Shown: one piece after another, positions 33,469-40,885 of the stretch
How positions within the stretch are numbered: the first letter of the stretch is position 1
Layout: each line of letters starts with the position of its first letter
NCBI GenBank assembly: GCA_030692925.1
Contig: JAUYBY010000013.1
Coordinates: 1 to 57,285 of the forward strand
DNA length: 57,285 nucleotides
Direction of reading: 5' to 3'
DNA from: Candidatus Zixiibacteriota bacterium
GTDB taxonomy: Bacteria; Zixibacteria; MSB-5A5; RBG-16-43-9
Program-made: the position numbers and the translations under genes
Notes under the pieces: model-generated
Seen by the model: the letters and a program-made list of their open reading frames with translations, nothing else
The model's database searches: none
What the model was told of the DNA's origin: nothing

Positions 33469-34270
33469 AACAAACCTTAAGGCGATCTTCGGTCGGGCAT
33501 ACGTTAGATTAGTTGGCGCACACCGAGAACCAAGCTGGCTTATCTCAGAGGCGCTTCTGCCTTTACTTTCCACTGCTTCATTTGTATACGTTTACAAGGC
33601 TTTGAAAGCCCCGGAAGAGTACACTGGTTTTGTTATCTTGGGCGGGGCTATGACTGCTTACTGGATTAACGTCTTATGGTCAATGGCGGCTCAATTCTAC
33701 TGGGAAAAGGAGATGGGGAACTTGGAGCTTTATTTAGTCGCTCCTATCTCCCGAATGGCAATCCTTTTAGGAATGGCAACTGGCGGATTTTATCTGGCAT
33801 CAACCAGAGCGATTTTCGTCTTTGTGGTGGGAAGCTTGATCTTCAAGGTGAATTTTGTGGTGATCAGTTTAGGGAAATTAGCCCTGATATTCTTTTTAAC
33901 CCAGGTTGCCCTTTACGGTCTGGGAATGATGTTCTCATCCCTATTTATGCTTTTCGGCAGGGAAGCCTGGCATACCACCAACCTTTTTCAGGAGCCGATA
34001 TACCTTTTGTCCGGATTTTTTTTCCCCGTTAAGAGCTTGGGATTCACCATTGGACTTTTGGCTTCTTTCATTCCTCTGACCTTAGGCTTAGATGGGATGA
34101 GGCAATTGGCTTTTAAGGGTGGAAAGGAGTCAGGACTATTGAATGTCAATTTAGAAATAGGGATTCTGGTTATACTTTCGATATTTTTTCTTATTGCCGC
34201 ACATTATGCTCTAAAATATATGGAGAATATGGGTAAGAAGGAAGGCAGATTGACTTTGAGGTGGCAATAA
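33452..34270 (+). CDS. ABC-2 type transporter permease (first of two)
   Basis: 272 residues with about six hydrophobic segments (ALLPLLSTASFVYVYK, YTGFVILGGAMTAYWINVL, AIFVFVVGSLIF, LALIFFLTQVALYGLGMMF, IGLLASFIPLTLG, IGILVILSIFFLIAAHYAL), the ABC-2 permease layout. LNMGNLELYLVAPISR-type text (MGNLELYLVAPISRMA) is the family's conserved cytoplasmic loop. It overlaps the ATPase gene and probably pairs with the second permease at 35465 as a heterodimer. Confidence 0.88.
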   Translation: MKTELRTNLKAIFGRAYVRLVGAHREPSWLISEALLPLLSTASFVYVYKALKAPEEYTGFVILGGAMTAYWINVLWSMAAQFYWEKEMGNLELYLVAPISRMAILLGMATGGFYLASTRAIFVFVVGSLIFKVNFVVISLGKLALIFFLTQVALYGLGMMFSSLFMLFGREAWHTTNLFQEPIYLLSGFFFPVKSLGFTIGLLASFIPLTLGLDGMRQLAFKGGKESGLLNVNLEIGILVILSIFFLIAAHYALKYMENMGKKEGRLTLRWQ

Positions 34271-34273
34271 ATT

Positions 34274-34327
34274 GTAGGGGCAATTCATGAATTGCCCCTA
34301 CGGACGGAGACGCATTCTATGCGTCTC
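34274..34327. repeat. Perfect GTAGGGGC palindrome plus a second hairpin
   Basis: 34274-34301 is a perfect 28-base palindrome with arm GTAGGGGCAATTCA, starting 3 bases after the permease stop. 34307-34327 is GAGACGCA-TTCTA-TGCGTCTC, followed by TAC. Confidence 0.85.
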
Positions 34328-34335
34328 TACGGTTT

Positions 34336-34393
34336 GGAGTGTAAACCTTCAGGTTTGCTTAAATAAAAAGGTAAAGCTTAAGCTTTACACTCC
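34336..34393. repeat. Two-hairpin element, GGAGTG/CACTCC family
   Basis: Outer arms GGAGTG / CACTCC. First inner palindrome TAAACCT-TC-AGGTTT, linker of about 14 nt, second inner palindrome GTAAAGCTT-AAGCTTTAC. It lies just before the methyltransferase gene. The 54053-54109 element carries the same two inner words in swapped order and opposite orientation. Confidence 0.85.
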
Positions 34394-34405
34394 AATAGCA
34401 GAAAT

Positions 34406-35173
34406 ATGAAAAACGAATTCGATGCTTATGCGGATTTCTACGATAAGTGGAACGAGAATTTTATCTCCGATATCCCGCTGTGGCTGGAGTATGCCAGGAA
34501 ATGCGGCTCGCCGGTTCTAGAACTGTGCTGTGGAACAGGGAGGATTCTTTTGCCAATAGCTCGGGAAGGGATGGAAATCACCGGGCTGGATATCTCCGAG
34601 AAGATGCTGGACAAAGCCAGGGAGAAATTAAATAAAGAGCCAGAAGAGGTGAAAAGAAAGGTGACTTTGCTTCAGGGTGATATGAGGAATTTTCATCTGA
34701 AAAAGGAGTTCAATTTTATCTTCATCCCTTTTAATTCGTTTCTGGTTCTTCTCTCAAGTGAAGAGCAGAATAACTGTTTACGTTCAGCCTATAAACATCT
34801 CTCTTCCCAAGGTCGGCTGGCTATCAGTATGTTTAATCCAGACCTTTCCAGGGCAGAAGGAGTTTTAAGAAGCGAGGGGGACATTCTGGAGGATTATCCT
34901 CAGGCAGGGGATACAACTCAGATTTTCTCTAACCAGTTTTTCGATAAGCCGAAACAAATCATCAAAGTGAGGATTTTCGTTGATACCACCAGGAGGAGCG
35001 GAGAGCTTTTCCGCAAAACCATCGATCTGAAGACGAGATATTTTTTCCAGGATGAATTTGAAAAGATACTTTTTTCCAACGGGTTCGAAACCGTGGAGCT
35101 TTTTGGAAATTATGACAAAGCACCGTTTAAAGAGGATAGTCCCTTTATGATCTTTGTGGCGAAGAAGAGGTAG
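34406..35173 (+). CDS. Class I SAM-dependent methyltransferase
   Basis: 255 residues. MKNEFDAYADFYDKW is the usual N-terminal lead, then motif I VLELCCGTGRILLPIA, motif II ITGLDISEKMLDKAREKL, acidic LLQGDMRNF and FIFIPFNSFLVL. The substrate cannot be told from sequence. It sits between two permease genes of one ABC-2 transporter, so it may modify the exported compound or belong to the same resistance or export pathway (inference). Its stop codon TAG is part of the GTAGC arm of the repeat that follows. Confidence 0.88.
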   Translation: MKNEFDAYADFYDKWNENFISDIPLWLEYARKCGSPVLELCCGTGRILLPIAREGMEITGLDISEKMLDKAREKLNKEPEEVKRKVTLLQGDMRNFHLKKEFNFIFIPFNSFLVLLSSEEQNNCLRSAYKHLSSQGRLAISMFNPDLSRAEGVLRSEGDILEDYPQAGDTTQIFSNQFFDKPKQIIKVRIFVDTTRRSGELFRKTIDLKTRYFFQDEFEKILFSNGFETVELFGNYDKAPFKEDSPFMIFVAKKR

Positions 35174-35266
35174 CGGAGGTCTTTAGACCTCCATAAAAAA
35201 ACAATGGAAGGCTGAAGCCTTCCGCTACAAATCTTGAACAATGTGGAAATTTATGGCTTTTGATAG
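35170..35266. repeat. Two-hairpin element plus vestigial permease start (copy 1 of duplication)
   Basis: 35170-35228: outer arms GTAGC / GCTAC, inner palindromes GGAGGTCT-TT-AGACCTCC and GGAAGGCT-GA-AGCCTTCC. 35229-35266 repeats, with two mismatches in 38 bases, the sequence at 35441-35478 that begins the second permease gene. It includes the methyltransferase stop codon. Confidence 0.88.
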
Positions 35267-35273
35267 CCTGCTT

Positions 35274-35332
35274 GGAGTGCAACAACTTGTTGTTGCGAAA
35301 TTGAACAAAGCAAGAGCAAGCTCTTGCACTCC
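35274..35332. repeat. Two-hairpin element, GGAGTG/CACTCC family, between the two copies
   Basis: Outer arms GGAGTG / CACTCC; inner palindromes GCAACAACT-TGTTGTTGC and GCAAGAGC-AA-GCTCTTGC; linker GAAATTGAACAAA. Confidence 0.88.
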
Positions 35333-35348
35333 GGATTACGGGCCTAAT

Positions 35349-35478
35349 GTAGCGGAGGTCTTTAGACCTCCATAAAATAAATGGAAGGCTGAAGTCTTCG
35401 CCAGGATCCTATGGACAAGACCTTGATGGCCTTCCGCTACAAATCTTGAACAATGAGGAAATTTATGGTTTTTGATAG
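35349..35478. repeat. Copy 2 of the duplication, with an insertion in the second hairpin
   Basis: 35349-35440 matches copy 1 but has about 34 extra bases in the loop of the GGAAGGCT hairpin (including GGATCCTATGGACAAG). 35441-35478 is the functional start region of the second permease gene. Confidence 0.85.
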
Positions 35479-36322
35479 ATTAAAAGAAAACTTGAGAACG
35501 ACAAGGCTGGCTGGCAAATTGGGCTGGGCAATGGAGGCTAACTGGGCAGACCCGTTTCTTTTTGCGATTTATTCCATAATTCGTCCAATCGCCTCATCTC
35601 TGATCTTAGTCTTTATGTATCTGGTAGTCACCAGAGGAAAAACTTCTTTCGACCTTTTCGCCTACATATTCTTAGGGAATACTTTTTTTATGTATGTGTA
35701 TAACGTTTTGTTCGGTATTTCCTGGGTGATTCACGAGGACAGAGATCATTATGAGATGCTCAGGTATATCTACATCGCTCCTATAAGGATGTATTATTAT
35801 CTCTTTGGTAGAGGTATTGCCAAACTTATCACAACGACTATCGCTATCATCATCACTTTAGCTTTCGGTATGCTGGTCTTGAAGATACCGATAAACCTGG
35901 CTCAGGTGAATTATCCCCTGTTTTTCATAACTTTGATGGTCGGGCTTTTCGTGATTACCTGTCTGGGAATTCTCCTGGCCGGGATTACGATGCTCACTGC
36001 TCATCACAGCTTTGCTTTGACCGAAGGGTTGGGCGGGATTTTCTATTTAGCCTGTGGAGCGATTTTCCAGATAGACCTTTTACCTAACTGGCTGCAATAT
36101 ATCTCCAAGGCTTTACCTTTAACTTACTGGTTAGAGCTTTTAAGAAGGTCGATTTTAGGTAAAAGCTTGAGCCAGACCTTAGCCAAATATTCTGATTTCC
36201 AGCTTCTTTTGATTATGCTTTTTACAACGGCTCTTTTAGCCCTGTTCTCCGATTATATCTACAAATCAATCGAGCATGTCGCCCGGAAAAAGGGGAAGAT
36301 TGATCAGGTGATTAATTATTAA
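35465..36322 (+). CDS. ABC-2 type transporter permease (second of two)
   Basis: 285 residues from ATG 35465, which has GAGGAAA 4-6 bases upstream; ATG 35453 (four codons earlier) is the alternative. Six hydrophobic segments (PIASSLILVFMYLVV, LFAYIFLGNTFFMYVYNVLF, LITTTIAIIITLAFGMLV, LFFITLMVGLFVITCLGIL, LGGIFYLACGAIF, LLLIMLFTTALLALF). It has HYEMLRYIYIAPIRMYYYL as the conserved ABC-2 loop. It pairs with the ATPase at 32455. An upstream copy of its first codons lies at 35241-35266. Confidence 0.87.
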   Translation: MVFDRLKENLRTTRLAGKLGWAMEANWADPFLFAIYSIIRPIASSLILVFMYLVVTRGKTSFDLFAYIFLGNTFFMYVYNVLFGISWVIHEDRDHYEMLRYIYIAPIRMYYYLFGRGIAKLITTTIAIIITLAFGMLVLKIPINLAQVNYPLFFITLMVGLFVITCLGILLAGITMLTAHHSFALTEGLGGIFYLACGAIFQIDLLPNWLQYISKALPLTYWLELLRRSILGKSLSQTLAKYSDFQLLLIMLFTTALLALFSDYIYKSIEHVARKKGKIDQVINY

Positions 36323-36330
36323 AAAAAATG

Positions 36331-36384
36331 GTGGAACAGACATCCTGTCTGTTCCCTGAGGTCAGACAAGAATGCCTGACCTAC
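36331..36384. repeat. Two-hairpin palindromic element after the second permease
   Basis: GGAACAGACATCC / TGTCTGTTCC (36333-36355), then GGTCAGACA...TGCCTGACC (36360-36381) ending CTAC. Confidence 0.75.
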
Positions 36385-36436
36385 TGATTACGTATACTTA
36401 TATCAACGATTGGACACTCACTACTCAGGATAAACT

Positions 36437-36464
36437 AAACCCACCTTGAGGGCAGGGTGGGTTT
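36437..36464. terminator. Possible bidirectional terminator between convergent genes
   Basis: AAACCCACC / GGTGGGTTT stem with a 10-nt loop, midway between the convergent second permease and ompH genes. The T-tract is short. Confidence 0.45.
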
Positions 36465-36480
36465 ACCGATTAAAAATATA

Positions 36481-36517
36481 AGGGGCAGAATCCGCCAAAG
36501 GCAGATTCTGTCCCTAC
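36481..36517. repeat. Palindromic element, GGGGCAGAATC core
   Basis: AGGGGCAGAATC / GATTCTGTCCCTAC around CGCCAAAGGCA. The same core word in inverted form is in the phosphofructokinase leader at 48453-48475. Confidence 0.7.
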
Positions 36518-36532
36518 CTTATTAAATCTTAG

Positions 36533-37072
36533 TTATTTGGTCGTTCCTTTATTTAATTCATCCAGAATCTTGGCGGTCAAATCCATATCCTCTTTGGCGT
36601 AGAGGACGTTCCCTCCAGAGGAATCCAGAATCAAAGCATAGCCATCTCTTAAGGCGACTAACTGGATCTTTTCATTTATCTTATCAATTAAAGGCTTGGA
36701 AAGCTCCCTTTCTTTTCTTGCCATCTCGCCATCAGTCCCTAAGACCCTGGTGGCAAACTCCTGATATGCTTTTTGTTTGGCCAGTATCTGCTGCTGTTTT
36801 TCCTGTCTCTTCGCCTCAGTCAGGAGAGCTCCCTGTTTATCCAGTTCTTCCCGCAAGGCAAGGATTTCCCCCTGCATGGTGCTGTCCTGGGTTCGCCACT
36901 GGGCTAACTGCCGGCTGAACTTCTCCTGGGCATCCGCGAACTCCTTGTATTCGAATTTGAGCTTTTCCACGTCCACGTAACCTATTTTCGGCTGTTGGGC
37001 CGGGACTGCCCGGGTAAGGAGAGTCATTCCCAAAAACAAAAGCCCGAAAAGATACAACGACTTTTTCAACAT
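36533..37072 (-). CDS. skp: OmpH/Skp-family periplasmic chaperone
   Basis: 179 residues. Signal peptide LYLFGLLFLGMTLLTRAVPAQ, then the Skp body: KIGYVDVEKLKFEYKEF, a long charged coiled-coil (about 45-115) and a C-terminal VALRDGYALILDSSGGNVLY strand pair. Skp trimers hold unfolded outer-membrane proteins in the periplasm for the BAM complex. This fits the several barrel proteins in the window. AGGAGG precedes the ATG. It is separated by 46 bases from the end of the RCK gene upstream on the same strand. Confidence 0.88.
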   Translation of the reverse strand: MLKKSLYLFGLLFLGMTLLTRAVPAQQPKIGYVDVEKLKFEYKEFADAQEKFSRQLAQWRTQDSTMQGEILALREELDKQGALLTEAKRQEKQQQILAKQKAYQEFATRVLGTDGEMARKERELSKPLIDKINEKIQLVALRDGYALILDSSGGNVLYAKEDMDLTAKILDELNKGTTK

Positions 37073-37118
37073 CTAAATCCTCCTTTGTGCTCTGTAATAT
37101 ATGTTCTTGGCAATTAAT

Positions 37119-37772
37119 TTACAAGAAAAGTTTTTTAAAAGTGTCCTTAGCGTCCTTTCCCACCAGGGTAATTATGGTATCGTTTTCCTTAAGGATAGTA
37201 TCCCCTTTGGGAATGATTATCTGGTTTTCCCTTAAGGCTGCAATTATTATACAATTCTGAGGTAAGGTTAGTTTGGAGATCTTCTTGTCGATAAGAGAGG
37301 AATCTGAAGAAAGCTGGGTCTGGAAGATCTCCACCTCTCCTCCCTTTAGAGCCAAGAGCGGAATGAACATCCCGGCATCGATCTTCTCCTCGATCAAAGA
37401 GCCTATTATGCGGGTGGAGGAGACAGTCGCATCCACGCCTAAGCTCTGAAAGATCTCCTCATTTTTAGGATCATTTACCCGGGCGATAGTTTTTGGAATA
37501 AGGTAAAGAATTTTAGCCATCTGGCAGATGATTAAATTATCCTGATCCATCCCGGTTACTGCTACCAGCACGTCTGCCCGGTTGGCTCCCATATCCATCA
37601 AGGTATCAAGCTCAGCCCCGTCTCCCAGGATAACTGATTCTCCAAATTCCTCTGAAAGTTTGCCGTATCTTGCCGGGTCTTTTTCCACCAGCAAAACCTC
37701 ATGTTTCTCCGCCATAAGAAGCCGGGCAAGGCTATGCCCTACCTGACCACCACCAACTATAATCACGTACAT
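37119..37772 (-). CDS. trkA: RCK protein, TrkA-N + TrkA-C (potassium transport regulator)
   Basis: 217 residues. TrkA-N Rossmann domain with YVIIVGGGQVGHSLARLL and the acidic end VEKDP, then VTGMDQDNLIICQMAK; TrkA-C domain from about 135 (FQTQLSSDSSLIDKKISKL, ENDTIITLVGKD). RCK subunits gate Trk/Ktr-type K+ channels by binding NAD(H)/ATP, and their C domain is a known c-di-AMP target in some proteins. It is the last gene of the c-di-AMP-riboswitch operon, with a second TrkA-N protein directly upstream. Confidence 0.9.
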   Translation of the reverse strand: MYVIIVGGGQVGHSLARLLMAEKHEVLLVEKDPARYGKLSEEFGESVILGDGAELDTLMDMGANRADVLVAVTGMDQDNLIICQMAKILYLIPKTIARVNDPKNEEIFQSLGVDATVSSTRIIGSLIEEKIDAGMFIPLLALKGGEVEIFQTQLSSDSSLIDKKISKLTLPQNCIIIAALRENQIIIPKGDTILKENDTIITLVGKDAKDTFKKLFL

Positions 37773-37801
37773 TTTTATCTTCTCCTCTATCTGAATTTCA
37801 A

Positions 37802-38206
37802 CTAAGTGCTCTCAGACAAAAACTTTTCTATTTTTTTTGCGGTGTCTATAGTCGGACAGATTATATTCAAATCCAGTTCCTTAAAAGCCTCAGCCCTTTT
37901 CGGGTCGTAAACCCTCAAGAAAATCTTCGAGGTTTTAAATTTTTCCCGGACCAATTGAGCAGCCATAAGGTTGGTGTTATCGTCGTTCGTCACCGCGATA
38001 AAAACCTCAGCTTTTTCTATTTCTGCCTTTTTCAAAGCCCCCTCATCGATTCCAATCCCCAAGAAAGCTTTTCCACCAAAATCTCTGCCCAGCCTTTTAA
38101 GAGAGCCGGGGTCCTGGTCTATAACCGAGACCTCATCTCCTTTAGAAAAAAGCTCGGTGGCGAGCAATGCTCCAACTCGACTGCATCCTAAAATTACCAC
38201 TTTCAT
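37802..38206 (-). CDS. TrkA-N domain protein (second RCK-type subunit)
   Basis: 134 residues, a TrkA-N domain only: VVILGCSRVGALLATELF with the G-x-S/G-x2-G dinucleotide loop, acidic VIDQDPGSLKRL, and VFIAVTNDDNTNLMAAQLVR. It lacks a TrkA-C domain. It may assemble with the full-length RCK at 37119 or regulate the APC permease. It lies 21 bases after uspA-like and 29 bases before trkA in one operon. Confidence 0.88.
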   Translation of the reverse strand: MKVVILGCSRVGALLATELFSKGDEVSVIDQDPGSLKRLGRDFGGKAFLGIGIDEGALKKAEIEKAEVFIAVTNDDNTNLMAAQLVREKFKTSKIFLRVYDPKRAEAFKELDLNIICPTIDTAKKIEKFLSEST

Positions 38207-38227
38207 ATTCTTCTCCTAAGAAAAAGT

Positions 38228-38791
38228 TTAACTGCTTTCAGGAAGTTTGTCCAGAATGACTTCACACGGGGCTTTGCGGATCAAAATATCAGAGGTCCTT
38301 CCCCAGAGGGATTGAGCACCGCGCAGATCGGTTCGCATGCCCAAAACAATCACATCCACCTGATTATCTTTAGCTGCTCGAATTATCCCCTCTCCTGCTT
38401 CCCTAGCCCTCTCAACTAAAAGGACTGGAGGGAGGTGATGAAGCTCGACGATCTCTTTTCCCCGGTTTAAAATCTGGTTCGCCTTTTCCTCAGCTTCAGG
38501 CATAGGAGCATTTAAGGGAAGAGTGCGAGGGATTTCTATCACATAGGTCAACACTATTTCCGCCTGATGCTCAGCCCCTAATCTACAGGCTAACTCTATC
38601 CCCCTTTCAGAATAGGGCATACCAGAAGTCGGGACCAGAATCCTTTTCAAAGCCTCAACCGACCTTCGAGCTTTGGCAACCTCCGGCTTGATCTGGGGTG
38701 GGGGATGGAGCATCCACCATAGAATTCCGCCTATAGAAAAGAAGAAAACTACGGCGATGATTATGCCTAAAGGTGAAACCTGAACATGCAT
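38228..38791 (-). CDS. Membrane-anchored universal stress protein (UspA) domain
   Basis: 187 residues. One N-terminal membrane helix (LGIIIAVVFFFSIGGILWWML), then a Usp domain: RILVPTSGMPYSERGIELAC, AEIVLTYVIEIPR, VDVIVLGMRTDLRGAQSLWG and RKAPCEVILDKLP. It starts within the stop of the preceding small membrane gene (TAATG). Usp domains bind ATP or other nucleotides and are often fused to, or encoded beside, APC and K+ or Na+ transporters. Here the domain is tethered at the membrane next to such a transporter. Confidence 0.85.
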   Translation of the reverse strand: MHVQVSPLGIIIAVVFFFSIGGILWWMLHPPPQIKPEVAKARRSVEALKRILVPTSGMPYSERGIELACRLGAEHQAEIVLTYVIEIPRTLPLNAPMPEAEEKANQILNRGKEIVELHHLPPVLLVERAREAGEGIIRAAKDNQVDVIVLGMRTDLRGAQSLWGRTSDILIRKAPCEVILDKLPESS

Positions 38792-39012
38792 TATTTTTTT
38801 CTTCCCTTTAAAAATCTGTAGATAAAACTCAAGCGATAAATCCCTAAACCTAAAAATCCTCCACCAACTAAAAGGGTGAGGATGAAGATTCCTGAAAACA
38901 AAGCTCGAATAAGGATTATTCCGCCTAAAATTGTCATCAGAACACTGGTTATGATCTGATAGTAGTCCTGACGGGTTAAACTTTTAGAAGAATTTAAGGA
39001 AAAGCTTTTCAT
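38791..39012 (-). CDS. Small membrane protein in the K+ operon
   Basis: 73 residues with two hydrophobic segments (IITSVLMTILGGIILIRALF and ILTLLVGGGFLGLGIYRLSF) and a basic C-terminus (FLKGRKK). It overlaps the APC permease by ATGA and the Usp gene by one base, so it is certainly translated in the operon. Family unknown; possibly an accessory subunit. Confidence 0.7.
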   Translation of the reverse strand: MKSFSLNSSKSLTRQDYYQIITSVLMTILGGIILIRALFSGIFILTLLVGGGFLGLGIYRLSFIYRFLKGRKK

Positions 39013-40574
39013 TTTATCTGCACTCTCTTTTTATCTCTTTCAGCCAAAGCGTTCTTATACTGCTCTAATAAATCATATTCTTCAGCCGAGGTTAAAACCT
39101 CTATCTGCTCTTTCTCCCAGTTATGTTTGATGCTTTTAAATAGGGGAAACCCTTCTTTTTTTCTATACCAGGCATAATAGATGAAGCACAATAAAATCCA
39201 GGCAGGTCCGGCTATCCTTCCAATGGTGTGAGTCAGGACCACCATAAAGAGAATAGTAGCTACACCTAACATACCGATGACTCCCAGCAGAGGGAAATCT
39301 ACTTTCCTTCCCTTATACCCTATTTTTATATTCAGAGGCATCTTATAAGGTCTGGGAGTATAGGGGTCTGAAAACCTGAGCTTTATCAAGGCGATAAAGA
39401 CCAAGGTATAACCCAAAGATGCTCCAAAGGCATACATATTCCCTAAGGTATCCATGGCATGAGGAGTCAAAAAGGACAAAACAGTTTGAATTACCGCAAT
39501 CATAGAAAAAATAACTATATTCCGGACTGGGGTATGAAATTTTGGATGAACTGTATGAAACCAAGGACTAATTATCCCAAACTGGCTCAGGGAATAAGTT
39601 AGCCTGGAAGCGCCCATAACTCCGGTATTAGAGGAGATGAAAAGCATTAAAGCGCCTAAACCAGCTGCGAATGGACCTGCAATAAACCCGATCAGAGGAA
39701 TAGCTTTAGCTAAAATTGCAACCGGATTATCCATATGCTTTGCAAACTCCTGCCAGGGCAAAACACCTAACCCTAAAGTGGAGAAAGCAACTGCGAAGAT
39801 GAAAACTGTGAAGATTAAAGTTAAAGAGGTCCTGGGGATTATAGTTGCAGGTCTTCTGGTCTCCTGAGCCGCCTGAGAGATAGATTCTAAACCTATAAAG
39901 GAGATAATGGCTAAGGAGGAACCATACATAAAGTTATGTAAAGAAGGGAACTGGGTTTTCCACTGCATAGCTAAAAACTCTGGTTTCCAGGCAAAGAGAA
40001 AACCCATAATAACTAAGGCAGACTCTGTGAGGATTACTATCACCCCAATCAACTCGTTTATAAAAGAAGATTCTTTTATACCTTTTATATTAATCCAGAT
40101 CAAAATAGAAATCAATACCAGAGTCTCTATACACCAGAAGTAGTTAACATTGTGCAATGGGCCAATTGATATAGCAAAACTTTCTATGCTTCTTCCCAAG
40201 ATATAAGGCATAAAGAAGTTCAAATAGCCGGCTGAGGCAGTAGCAAAAAGTGCTATGTCGATGGTATAGTCTAAAAGTAAGGCTGCTCCTCCTACAAAGC
40301 CCCAGAAATCTCCTAATCCCCGCATGGTAAAATAGGGACCACCTCCAGCCACCGGATAGGCTGAAGCAAGCTCAGTGTAAGCTAAGCCAATCATTATGTA
40401 AATTATACCAGCTAAGGCAAAGACTAAACTGGAGGCGCCCTGAGTATAAGCCATCACCAGACCTAAGGCAACGTAAGTATTTGCCCCAACATCCGCAAAT
40501 CCCCAGGTAAAGGAGCCCCAGACAGAGATATCCCGGCGAAGCTCTAATTTTTCAGTTGTTTGAACCTGTGCCAT
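39009..40574 (-). CDS. APC-family permease, probable potassium (KimA-like) transporter
   Basis: 521 residues, twelve predicted membrane segments. The N-terminal VWGSFTWGFADVGANTYVAL and YTELASAYPVAGGGPYFTMRG are APC-superfamily motifs. A charged C-terminal tail follows (about 480-521). Amino-acid permease is the generic call. However, the gene follows a ydaO-type c-di-AMP riboswitch and is co-transcribed with Usp and two RCK proteins. In Bacillus subtilis the ydaO riboswitch controls KimA, an APC-superfamily K+ importer, so K+ uptake is the better guess (inference). Confidence 0.85.
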   Translation of the reverse strand: MAQVQTTEKLELRRDISVWGSFTWGFADVGANTYVALGLVMAYTQGASSLVFALAGIIYIMIGLAYTELASAYPVAGGGPYFTMRGLGDFWGFVGGAALLLDYTIDIALFATASAGYLNFFMPYILGRSIESFAISIGPLHNVNYFWCIETLVLISILIWINIKGIKESSFINELIGVIVILTESALVIMGFLFAWKPEFLAMQWKTQFPSLHNFMYGSSLAIISFIGLESISQAAQETRRPATIIPRTSLTLIFTVFIFAVAFSTLGLGVLPWQEFAKHMDNPVAILAKAIPLIGFIAGPFAAGLGALMLFISSNTGVMGASRLTYSLSQFGIISPWFHTVHPKFHTPVRNIVIFSMIAVIQTVLSFLTPHAMDTLGNMYAFGASLGYTLVFIALIKLRFSDPYTPRPYKMPLNIKIGYKGRKVDFPLLGVIGMLGVATILFMVVLTHTIGRIAGPAWILLCFIYYAWYRKKEGFPLFKSIKHNWEKEQIEVLTSAEEYDLLEQYKNALAERDKKRVQIK

Positions 40575-40606
40575 TTCACTCCCAATCAGTAGAATTCCTT
40601 GATAAC

Positions 40607-40659
40607 GTAGTTGCTCGATTCATCGAGCCAGCAAAGAGCCCAATGAATTGGGCAACTAC
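40607..40659. repeat. Two-hairpin element, GTAGTTG/CAACTAC family
   Basis: Outer arms GTAGTTG / CAACTAC; inner palindromes GCTCGAT-TC-ATCGAGC and GCCCAAT-GA-ATTGGGC; linker CAGCAAAGA. It lies between the riboswitch terminator and the APC gene. A half copy is at 43342-43363. Confidence 0.88.
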
Positions 40660-40692
40660 AAAGAAAAAAGACCAATGAAAACCCAGTGGTCT
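40660..40692 (-). terminator. Riboswitch-controlled terminator
   Basis: Minus strand: AGACCA (40692-40687) and TGGTCT (40674-40669) with a 12-nt loop, then six T. It sits directly after the c-di-AMP aptamer, as expected for an OFF switch at high c-di-AMP. Confidence 0.85.
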
Positions 40693-40704
40693 AAGCTACT
40701 TTAA

Positions 40705-40845
40705 TTCTTCACTCCTCTCTTCACGCCTGCGAAGTTAGCTGACGGGCTCGGGTCAAGAGAAGACCCTACCTCACCTATGGCGGGATTCGCCCCAAGAATA
40801 TTTTTGGGTCCTCCGCTTCCGCCTTAAAACGAAATTAGGCGATTT
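40705..40845 (-). promoter_or_regulatory. c-di-AMP riboswitch (ydaO/yuaA class)
   Basis: Read on the minus strand, the conserved blocks appear in order: GGAGGACCCA, CTTGGGGCGAATCC, AGGTGAGGTAGGGTC, TCTTGACCCGAG, CCCGTCAGCTAACTTCGCAGG and GAGAGGAG. These are the ydaO hallmarks (GGGGCGAATCC, TAGGG, CCGTCAGCTAACCTCG-like, AGGCG). Two c-di-AMP molecules bind this fold and promote termination, lowering K+ importer expression. A promoter lies just upstream and an intrinsic terminator just downstream, ahead of the APC permease. Confidence 0.92.
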
Positions 40846-40856
40846 GTTGAAGATTG

Positions 40857-40884
40857 AATATATATACGAAAAAAAGGTTGTCAA
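40857..40884 (-). promoter_or_regulatory. Promoter of the c-di-AMP riboswitch / K+ operon
   Basis: Minus strand: TTGACA (40884-40879), 16-nt spacer, TATATT (40862-40857). The start would be near 40850, at the 5' edge of the aptamer. Confidence 0.8.
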
Positions 40885-40885
40885 T

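Noticed and set aside
33676..34032. 118-residue frame inside the first ABC-2 permease gene
   Set aside because: Alternate frame of a clear membrane protein; no start signal.
34274..35478. Dense repeats as a CRISPR array
   Set aside because: Units are palindromes of different sequence and spacing, without regular direct repeats or unique spacers, and no cas genes are present.
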